A stretch of DNA of 8,010 bases from positions 1-8,010 of the forward strand of contig JAUSIO010000055.1 in the NCBI GenBank assembly GCA_030647845.1, written 5' to 3'. Position numbers and translations under genes: made by a program. Below are positions 1 through 4,432 of this stretch, piece after piece. Origin of the DNA: a bacterium (GTDB lineage Bacteria; Patescibacteriota; Minisyncoccia; Phycocordibacterales; SBAW01). The notes below the pieces were generated by a model. That model was not told the origin of the DNA. It saw nothing but the letters and a program-made list of their open reading frames with translations, and ran no database searches. Numbering within the stretch: the stretch's first letter is position 1; every line of letters starts with the position of its first letter.

Positions 1-227
1 ACACCCTTGAACTCATAAAGGAGTTGCTCTTTGATTTTACTATTTCCTCAAAAATTAAAAAACCGAACGAAGTAGTCATCAGCGGAAAGGAAAACCTAAA
101 AAAATTTCAAAAAGAGATAAATTTCTCTAGAGGTGTTCGTATAAACGGAGGTCGTTCGAATAGTAGGTGGAAAGAATCGTTGGAAAAACGCCATATTTTA
201 CAACAAGCTCTTGGTTCGTATTTATAA
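1..227 (+). CDS. LAGLIDADG homing-endonuclease-like protein, C-terminal end (5' end outside window)
   Basis: The reading frame is open from base 3 and ends at the TAA at 225-227, giving about 74 residues of a C-terminus. The gene starts upstream of the window; the in-frame TTG at 24 is only an internal codon. The visible part has a strand-helix look (VVISGKENLKKFQKEINFS) followed by a basic stretch rich in R, N and G, and a last helix with EKRHILQQALGSYL. This 'gk.nl.kF...I.Fs' pattern is what I associate with the second half of LAGLIDADG-fold DNA-binding domains found in homing endonucleases and related free-standing proteins. The two catalytic LAGLIDADG helices are not in view, so activity cannot be judged. 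The gene is AT-rich compared with holA next to it and overlaps holA tail to tail. That argues against lying inside an intron at this end, because no exon follows. Alternative: another DNA-binding protein of similar fold. Confidence 0.5.
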   Translation, partial: TLELIKELLFDFTISSKIKKPNEVVISGKENLKKFQKEINFSRGVRINGGRSNSRWKESLEKRHILQQALGSYL

Positions 228-791
228 TTGCAAGGCAAATCGCTCAAGGAGGAGACTAAGCTCGCCCGCCCCGCGGTGGCTGTCGTGGTAGAGCACAACA
301 AGCTCGCGCGAGAGCCGCGCATTTTTTATCTGCCGCGCCTTCCACGCAAGGAGGCCAGCGAGTGCTTCTGGTTTTTCTCCCGCTCGGAGCGCCTGTACAA
401 GCCCCAGCCACAGCTTTTTTCTGTCACGCGTGCCAAGCGCAGACGTCAAGCCAAACGAGTCAAACCCTCTCTCTTTCTTCTCAACTTTTTTTTCTGTCTC
501 AATTATTGCTCCGGCTTTTTGTAGTTGGGTAGTGGGCGCTTTTAATAGCTTTTCTTCTTCAAACACAAACGTGTGTGGGGACTCCACAAACACTTCCGCC
601 AAATCTAGAAATTCCTCTTGCCGCTCACCGCCGAGAGCGCCAGTCAACACAAAACTCCGCGCACCGCCAAAAAGTGTCGCGGTCGAGGCAAGCATTGCCA
701 ACTCTTCTGCACTCACATCTTCCCAACGTAGTTCTTCTTTTTGCTTTTCCTGCCTGCCGGTAGGCAGGTTACCAACTAGTATTTTTAACAT
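222..791 (-). CDS. holA: DNA polymerase III delta subunit, short divergent form
   Basis: The protein has 189 residues, against roughly 340 for classical HolA. The delta subunit opens the beta sliding clamp and is part of the clamp loader at the replication fork. Recognition rests on overall layout. There is a short N-terminal strand (MLKILVGN), then a FGGARSFVLTG segment (residues 41-51) in the place of the 'lF..rrlv.l' strand, and a FVFEEEKLLK strand-helix (75-84). The C-terminal helical collar-like part has EKPEALAGLLAWKARQI (139-154) and ends SRELVVLYHDSHRGAGELSLLLERFALQL (161-189), the usual end of delta subunits. No Walker A motif is present, as expected for delta. Residues 8-15 (NLPTGRQE) are encoded by a palindromic repeat sitting where the family normally has a conserved 'GeD..r' segment. 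The ATG at 789-791 is chosen because it fits the N-terminal strand. The gene is transcribed away from polA's 3' end and overlaps the upstream + gene by 6 bases. Confidence 0.7.
   Translation of the reverse strand: MLKILVGNLPTGRQEKQKEELRWEDVSAEELAMLASTATLFGGARSFVLTGALGGERQEEFLDLAEVFVESPHTFVFEEEKLLKAPTTQLQKAGAIIETEKKVEKKERGFDSFGLTSALGTRDRKKLWLGLVQALRAGEKPEALAGLLAWKARQIKNARLSRELVVLYHDSHRGAGELSLLLERFALQL
749..768. repeat. 20-bp palindromic repeat inside holA (LPTGRQ-type)
   Basis: CCTGCCT (749-755) and AGGCAGG (762-768) are perfect 7-base inverted arms around gCCGGt. The whole 20-mer is therefore a palindrome with one mismatched pair, which would be G-U in RNA. On the coding strand it reads as N-L-P-T-G-R-Q-E, residues 8-15 of HolA. 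From memory, repeats of this kind, read as LPTGRQ or LPAGRQ, are scattered through Parcubacteria genomes both inside and between genes. Only one copy is in this window, so the repeat nature is inferred from the palindrome and that recollection. Confidence 0.6.
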
Positions 792-799
792 ACGAAGTA

Positions 800-827
800 A
801 AAATAAACTTGAAGGGCACTAAGTCGA
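800..827 (-). promoter_or_regulatory. Candidate holA promoter
   Basis: On the minus strand TATTTT (805-800) is preceded at a 16-base spacing by TCGACT (827-822), which matches four of six bases of TTGACA. Eight bases lie between the -10 and the holA ATG, so any leader would be one or two bases at most. There is no Shine-Dalgarno sequence. The match is modest. Confidence 0.3.
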
Positions 828-849
828 GCGCGACGGTGCGAGACAGAGA

Positions 850-869
850 AATTTTCTAGCAGGAAAATT
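850..869. other. AT-rich hairpin in the polA-holA gap
   Basis: AATTTTC (850-856) and GAAAATT (863-869) form a 7-base inverted repeat with a 6-base loop. It lies 32 bases past the polA stop in the direction of polA transcription. The minus-strand sequence after it is TCTCTGTCTC, not a clean T-run, so it is at best a weak terminator for polA. The rest of 792-900 shows no gene. Confidence 0.25.
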
Positions 870-900
870 GCGGTGACCTGAAGGTTTGTTTTTACGTAGC

Positions 901-3348
901 TCATATCGCTTTCATATCGCCCCAATTACCCCCCACTTTGCCATCGGCGGTAAACGGTATCCCTTTTCGGTCTTTCTCCAAAATCACGCCCTCCATAATT
1001 TTTTTGATATGCGGCGCGTGCTCGCGCACGTGTATGTCCGAAATTTCAAACACCAACTCGTCATGCACTTGCAAAAGCAGCTGGATATCTTTTTGCAGTC
1101 GTTCTTTTTCTATCCACTGTGCAATCTCGACCATCGCCAACTTGAGTATATCAGCCGCGGTGCCCTGTATCGGCGCGTTCATCGCCGCGCGCTCGGAGGC
1201 GGCCCGCACAAAAGGGATAGTCGAGACGATGCCCTCGACATAGCGGCGGCGGCCAAAAAAAGTACGCGTGTAGCCTAGTCGCGCGGCATCTTGTTTAACC
1301 TCGGCGAGATAGCGCGCAAGACGCGGGAACGTTTCGAAGTATTGGTTGTAAAATTCTTGCGCCTCGGCGCGTGTGGCGCCCAAAGACTCACGCAAGGCGC
1401 TGACCCCCATACCATAGAGGATGCCAAAGTTGATGACCTTGGCTCGGCGGCGCTGTTCCCACGAGACTTGGTCGGCACGCACCCCAAACACACGAACCGC
1501 CACTTCGGTATGCACGTCACGGCCATTGCGAAAAATGTCACTCAATGCTTCATCGCCCGAGAGGAGCGCGGAAACCCGCAACTCAATTTGCGAATAATCA
1601 AACGAAACAAGCTGCATACCTTTTGTCGCGACAAACGCGTGGCGGATTACACGACCCAGCTCACTCTTGATTGGGATGTTTTGCAAGTTCGGGTCCTTGG
1701 AAGCCATGCGCCCCGTTGCGGCCCCTATCTGCACGTAGCGCGTATGCAGGCGGCTCTGTTTGTCCAGTAGTGTGGGAATAGCGTTGATGTACGTCGAGAG
1801 GAGTTTGGAAAGTTCACGATGCGCCAAGACAGCGTCGATAATCGGGTGAGCGCCCTTGAGTTTAACCAGTTCTGCCTCACGGGTGGAGCGTTGCCCCCTG
1901 GCAGTCTTTTTCTTGGCGACCAGCCCAAGCCGGTCAAAAAGCACTTGCCCGAGCTGTTTGGGCGAGGCGATGTTAAACTCCTCGTCTGCCATGGCGTAAA
2001 TGCGCTTGGCGAGGTTATTGAGCTCTTCTGTATACTCCTTCGAAAGTTTTTTTAAAACATTTATATCAACCAACACGCCACGCGCCTCCATACGACGCAA
2101 GACAGGGGAGAGGGGTACTTCTATTTTTTCGTATACATCACTGAGCCCGCGCGCCTGTATTTCTGCGAGTAAATTCCTGTACGCCTCGGCAAAATCGTTC
2201 GACTCGCCCACGCGGTAGATGTCTTCTATCTCCGGCTCTGCTATCGAGGAGTCGATAACTGACACCGCAAGAGCCGCTTTTTGGAACTCTTCGGAGTCTG
2301 GAGCGGGGAGAAAAGAATTTTGAGGGGAGACGTCGGGTGAGCTGGAAATTCTTGAGGGAAAGTCTGGCGCAAGCTCTGCCCCCTCTTGTCCGGCAGAGCG
2401 AGGACCCCCGAGGACTTTTCCGAAAGAATTTCCAGCGAGTATAGTTTTAACCCGCGGCACCAAAGAGCGGAAGTCGAACTCGGCGAGCATATTGAGTGTT
2501 TTTTGTGCATCAACACCCGCGCGCCACTCTTTTTTCGGCAACACAAAGTCAACAGGCGCGTCGCGCCTAATTTCGGCCAACGTTTTGCTAAACTCTGCCT
2601 CTTCCTCCCCCTCTTCCAACTTTTTGACCATCCCCGCTGTCACACCCGCGGCCAACACTTTCTCTGGATTTTTCTTTAGTATTTTGTACAAATTTTCAAT
2701 AGTACCAAATTGCGCGATTAAAATACTCGCTGTTTTCTCGCCAATGCCTTTAACTCCGGGGATATTGTCACTCGGGTCGCCGCGCAGACCTTTGTAGTCG
2801 GGCAAGAGCTCGGAGGCAAATCCAAATTCCTCCACAAACAATTTTTGGTCGTACAAAATCAAATCCGCGAGACCTTTGCGCATGCGAAACACACGCACCC
2901 GCATGCCGTCTAGCAACTGCATCATGTCAAGGTCACCCGAGGCAATAATCACTTCCAAGTTTTTCTCGCCCTTCGTCTCTGCTACTATCGTGCCAATAAC
3001 ATCGTCGGCCTCAAAGCCAGACGCTTCATAGCGTGGGATGCCAAACGCGTCGAGCACATCGCGGCTACGGATAATTTGTGCGACAAGTACATCGTCTGTT
3101 GTTGCGCGCTGGGCTTTATATTTCTCAAACGCAAGGTGTCGGTGGGTCGGGCCCGGCAGGTCGTAGGCAGCGACAATGTAGTCAGGAGCCAAATCGATAA
3201 TCGCACGCACGAGTATCGAGATAAGCCCGTACAATGCACCGGTGGGCTCGCCCTTGCTCGACGAGAGTTCCGGTAGCGCGTGATACGCGCGATGCAAAAT
3301 CGCATGCGTGTCCAAAATAACGAGGCGTTTTCTTGCCGTATTACTCAT
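901..3348 (-). CDS. polA: DNA polymerase I, 5'-3' exonuclease plus polymerase, no proofreading domain
   Basis: The protein has 815 residues (E. coli Pol I has 928). It fills gaps and removes primers in replication and excision repair. Residues 1-300 are the 5'-nuclease: LDTH at 12-15, FEADDVIGT at 112-120, SGDLDMMQLL at 137-146 and the helix-hairpin-helix GDPSDNIPGVKGIGEKTA at 190-207. Residues about 405-815 are the polymerase. TGRMASKDPNLQNIP lies at 545-559. Motif A is DYSQIELR (584-591). Motif B is R633...K637...F641...Y645, with Phe at the sugar-selectivity position. Motif C is VHDELVFE (761-768). The roughly 190-residue 3'-5' exonuclease domain found between these halves in E. coli is absent; only a linker of about 70-100 residues remains. 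That linker carries a 96-bp palindrome in frame (residues 305-336). The ATG at 3346-3348 gives the usual N-terminus 'rlvilDthailhRayhAlP'. No Shine-Dalgarno is seen, and a -10-like hexamer ends six bases upstream. Confidence 0.97.
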   Translation of the reverse strand: MSNTARKRLVILDTHAILHRAYHALPELSSSKGEPTGALYGLISILVRAIIDLAPDYIVAAYDLPGPTHRHLAFEKYKAQRATTDDVLVAQIIRSRDVLDAFGIPRYEASGFEADDVIGTIVAETKGEKNLEVIIASGDLDMMQLLDGMRVRVFRMRKGLADLILYDQKLFVEEFGFASELLPDYKGLRGDPSDNIPGVKGIGEKTASILIAQFGTIENLYKILKKNPEKVLAAGVTAGMVKKLEEGEEEAEFSKTLAEIRRDAPVDFVLPKKEWRAGVDAQKTLNMLAEFDFRSLVPRVKTILAGNSFGKVLGGPRSAGQEGAELAPDFPSRISSSPDVSPQNSFLPAPDSEEFQKAALAVSVIDSSIAEPEIEDIYRVGESNDFAEAYRNLLAEIQARGLSDVYEKIEVPLSPVLRRMEARGVLVDINVLKKLSKEYTEELNNLAKRIYAMADEEFNIASPKQLGQVLFDRLGLVAKKKTARGQRSTREAELVKLKGAHPIIDAVLAHRELSKLLSTYINAIPTLLDKQSRLHTRYVQIGAATGRMASKDPNLQNIPIKSELGRVIRHAFVATKGMQLVSFDYSQIELRVSALLSGDEALSDIFRNGRDVHTEVAVRVFGVRADQVSWEQRRRAKVINFGILYGMGVSALRESLGATRAEAQEFYNQYFETFPRLARYLAEVKQDAARLGYTRTFFGRRRYVEGIVSTIPFVRAASERAAMNAPIQGTAADILKLAMVEIAQWIEKERLQKDIQLLLQVHDELVFEISDIHVREHAPHIKKIMEGVILEKDRKGIPFTADGKVGGNWGDMKAI
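2341..2436. repeat. 96-bp palindromic element in frame inside polA
   Basis: The ends are perfect 13-base inverted arms: GCTGGAAATTCTT (2341-2353) and AAGAATTTCCAGC (2424-2436). Further in, GGGAAAGTC (2356-2364) matches GGAAAAGTC on the other strand at 8 of 9 bases (2413-2421). GCTCTGCC (2373-2380) pairs perfectly with GGCAGAGC (2392-2399), leaving an 11-base loop; the arms differ by about four bases in length. The element is exactly 32 codons and starts on a codon boundary (residues 305-336, from AGNSFGK to SRISS). It lies in the Pol I linker, outside any conserved motif. No target-site duplication is obvious. It resembles in principle the Rickettsia palindromic elements, which insert in frame into genes; no sequence kinship is claimed. 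Confidence 0.7.
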
Positions 3349-3360
3349 TCCCCCAGTTTA
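3349..3360 (-). promoter_or_regulatory. Candidate polA -10 element, leaderless start
   Basis: On the minus strand TAAACT (3360-3355) is followed by six bases (GGGGGA) and then the polA ATG. The hexamer matches four of six consensus positions. There is no convincing -35. The G-run is too close to the ATG to act as a normal Shine-Dalgarno. The spacing, which recurs at three other genes in the window, is the main support. Confidence 0.35.
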
Positions 3361-3367
3361 CGCGACT

Positions 3368-3380
3368 CTCAAGCCTTGAG
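3368..3380. promoter_or_regulatory. 13-bp inverted repeat, possible operator
   Basis: CTCAAG-C-CTTGAG is a perfect 6+1+6 palindrome lying between the polA -10 candidate and the -35 of the forward promoter, overlapping that -35. A regulator bound here could affect both directions. A 6-base arm can arise by chance. Confidence 0.25.
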
Positions 3381-3404
3381 CCATATCCGATGATATACTA
3401 TATA
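3376..3404 (+). promoter_or_regulatory. Forward promoter candidate pointing away from polA
   Basis: TTGAGC (3376-3381), 17 bases, then TATATA (3399-3404). An overlapping alternative is an extended -10, TGATATACT (3391-3399). Either places transcription start at about 3405-3407 (GG). It is the best-matching sigma-70-type signal in the window. No protein gene of recognised family follows, which is why a small ORF or RNA is proposed downstream. Confidence 0.5.
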
Positions 3405-3459
3405 GGCGCTTAAATCTCTCAGCCTGACCAGCAAGAGTGCCGTAGAAGGCAGTGGTCAA

Positions 3460-3585
3460 ATGCATTGGAAACGCAAAAAATCAAAACACCGTAGCGCTCG
3501 ACGACGCCAACTGGTGGGTAAGTGGGGTCGCGGCGCGACAAAGGCAAATAAGTTATTTTATATGCACCGAAACTATCTTCTCTGA
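3460..3585 (+). CDS. Possible small highly basic protein (41 aa) or part of a structured RNA
   Basis: The ATG at 3460 opens 41 codons ending at TGA 3583-3585. The product has 14 Lys/Arg, three His and no acidic residue, beginning MHWKRKKSKHRSARRRQ. AGAAGG lies ten bases before the ATG and could serve as a ribosome site. The forward promoter at 3376-3404 points at it, and a weak hairpin terminator overlaps its stop. I do not recognise the protein. Competing view: the transcript from about 3405 is a non-coding RNA. TGACCA (3425-3430) pairs with TGGTCA (3453-3458), with TGCC/GGCA stacked inside. GGCGCT (3405-3410) can pair with AGCGCT (3493-3498) to close the whole. It fits no riboswitch, SRP RNA, 6S RNA or RNase P pattern I know. 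Confidence 0.25.
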   Translation: MHWKRKKSKHRSARRRQLVGKWGRGATKANKLFYMHRNYLL

Positions 3586-3594
3586 TAGATTTTG
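3573..3594 (+). terminator. Weak hairpin terminator candidate
   Basis: CTATC (3573-3577) and GATAG (3584-3588) form a 5-base stem with a 6-base loop, followed by ATTTTG. It would end the transcript started at about 3405, giving an RNA of about 190 bases. The stem is AT-rich and short, so this is tentative. The downstream end of the minus-strand HEPN-like gene abuts it. Confidence 0.3.
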
Positions 3595-4137
3595 TTATCC
3601 TTTTGTCTCAAGCGACTTGGGCGCGTTCTCAATAGTATGAACGAGTAATTGAAGTGCTTTTTCGACTCGTTTTAGGTCGCACACCTGCGTGCGTGACTTA
3701 TTGAAATGGAATGTATTTCGCACGTCGTTCATATCTAAAATATCCCCTGCCGTTTTTTCTTGCATGAGTTTCTTGCCTCTAAAGAACGCCACAAGTTCGT
3801 GTATACCAAGCTGGTGCTCCTGTTTCTCCATTTTTTCCTGAACTGCGACGACTACTGGCAACCCTATCTTTCCGCTATGTCTATACTGCAGAGGCAGTGT
3901 CTGTACGAACTTATATTCAACGTATTCAATCTTTTCCCCTCGAACTTTATAGAAATAGAGCAACACTGCCTCTATTGCCGACACAACATATAAAATAATC
4001 ACCCGATATGTTTCTTCTTGATACAGTTTTTTCTGTCTATCAACTTTTGATTGCTCAAAGAGCGCGTAAATATACTCTATAGAATCCTCAAGAGTTTTGC
4101 GCAAAATAGCATCTCTAATAAAATCCAGATCAGCCAT
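3595..4137 (-). CDS. Hypothetical protein, HEPN-like (putative toxin)
   Basis: The protein has 180 residues and is predicted mostly helical. A first long helix covers about residues 6-30 (FIRDAILRKTLEDSIEYIYA). A second, more hydrophobic helix spans 43-66 and contains YVVSAIEAVLLYFYK. A charged middle section follows, and the C-terminus has DVRNTFHF (138-145) before a last amphipathic helix, RVEKALQLLVHTIENA. Paired helices ending in an 'RN..H' signature are typical of HEPN domains, which are RNases or nucleotidyl-binding partners in toxin-antitoxin and defence systems. Here the spacing is R140-N141-T142-F143-H144, one residue shorter than the usual R-x4-6-H, so catalytic competence is doubtful. 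The middle hydrophobic helix could be mistaken for a membrane segment but fits a HEPN core helix. The ATG lies two bases after the stop of the 56-codon gene, so translation is probably coupled. I do not recognise the exact family. Confidence 0.6.
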   Translation of the reverse strand: MADLDFIRDAILRKTLEDSIEYIYALFEQSKVDRQKKLYQEETYRVIILYVVSAIEAVLLYFYKVRGEKIEYVEYKFVQTLPLQYRHSGKIGLPVVVAVQEKMEKQEHQLGIHELVAFFRGKKLMQEKTAGDILDMNDVRNTFHFNKSRTQVCDLKRVEKALQLLVHTIENAPKSLETKG

Positions 4138-4139
4138 GC

Positions 4140-4310
4140 CTAACGGGACTTTTGAGTCATCTTAAGAAGTTTCGAGAGTGATGGGAGACCTTCTTTTTTC
4201 AAAACAGTGTGGAGTTTGGCATCAGAACGATACCCCAAATTGACACCATATTTATTCTCTATGGTTTTTACTAATGTGTCCCCTCTCTTTTTATTAATAG
4301 ATTTACTCAT
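4140..4310 (-). CDS. Small basic hypothetical protein, possible antitoxin or partner of the HEPN-like protein
   Basis: This is a 56-residue protein beginning MSKSINKKRGDTLVKTIENK and ending SLSKLLKMTQKSR. The frame is open to an upstream ATG at 4340. The ATG at 4308-4310 is preferred because a strong extended -10 lies six bases ahead of it; the longer form would begin upstream of that promoter. The body has 'KRGDTL..TIE.KYG.nlG.RSDaKL.t.LKk.GlpSLSKLL', which I remember seeing in small conserved hypothetical proteins of bacteria, without a known function. It is lysine-rich with two short predicted helices and no membrane segment. Being directly upstream of the HEPN-like gene, with two bases between stop and start and the same promoter, it occupies the position of an antitoxin in two-gene modules. 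That role is inferred only from position. Confidence 0.7.
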   Translation of the reverse strand: MSKSINKKRGDTLVKTIENKYGVNLGYRSDAKLHTVLKKEGLPSLSKLLKMTQKSR

Positions 4311-4316
4311 AGGGGT

Positions 4317-4325
4317 AGTATACCA
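4317..4325 (-). promoter_or_regulatory. Extended -10 promoter of the 56-codon/HEPN-like pair
   Basis: On the minus strand TGGTATACT is an extended -10 (TG-N-TATACT), followed by six bases (ACCCCT) and the ATG at 4310. No -35 match exists at 16-18 bases, as is usual for extended -10 promoters. It gives the two-gene pair its own transcription, separate from the methyltransferase operon. Confidence 0.5.
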
Positions 4326-4336
4326 TATCCTAGTAT

Positions 4337-4350
4337 TCACACTTCTGTGA
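4337..4350. promoter_or_regulatory. 14-bp inverted repeat upstream of the 56-codon gene promoter
   Basis: TCACA-CTTC-TGTGA lies 12-25 bases upstream of the extended -10. This is a position where a regulator, for example an autoregulating antitoxin complex, would bind. The arms are only five bases, so chance is possible. Confidence 0.25.
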
Positions 4351-4417
4351 GTTATTTATACCTATCAAACAAAAACTCTAGGCGCTCGGGTTCGGATTTG
4401 AAAGAGCTCTTGCCGTT

Positions 4418-4432
4418 TACTTCCTAAGTAAT
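4418..4432. other. Small inverted repeat at the end of the methyltransferase gene
   Basis: TTACTT-CCT-AAGTAA forms a 6-base stem touching the methyltransferase stop codon. No T-run follows on the minus strand, so it is not a standard terminator. Apart from this and the promoter elements, 4341-4431 shows nothing. Confidence 0.2.

Noticed and set aside
430..822. Plus-strand frame of 130 codons antisense to holA
   Set aside because: It is a shadow of the holA reading frame; the serine-rich product has no family features and no start signal.
886..1770. Long plus-strand open frames (886-1278 and 1291-1770)
   Set aside because: They lie antisense to conserved polymerase motifs of polA, have no recognisable domain, and arise from the GC-rich codon pattern of the opposite strand.
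3405..3498. tRNA-like RNA closed by GGCGCT/AGCGCT
   Set aside because: There is no T-arm GGTTCGA-type sequence, no D-arm and no anticodon arm in the right places.
3469..3504. Stretch reading AKNQNTVALDDA, resembling a tmRNA tag peptide
   Set aside because: No in-frame stop follows the tag-like codons. The 5' GGGG..UUCGAC region is missing, as are the 3' T-arm and CCA end, and the space needed for the rest of a tmRNA is filled by other genes.
4311..4340. Ten-codon N-terminal extension of the 56-codon gene
   Set aside because: The extra codons overlap the extended -10 promoter, and the preferred ATG has the six-base spacing seen at other genes.
4395..4415. AAGAGCTCTT palindrome as a terminator of the methyltransferase gene
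   Set aside because: It is a perfect 10-base palindrome with no loop and no following T-run, so it cannot act as an intrinsic terminator.
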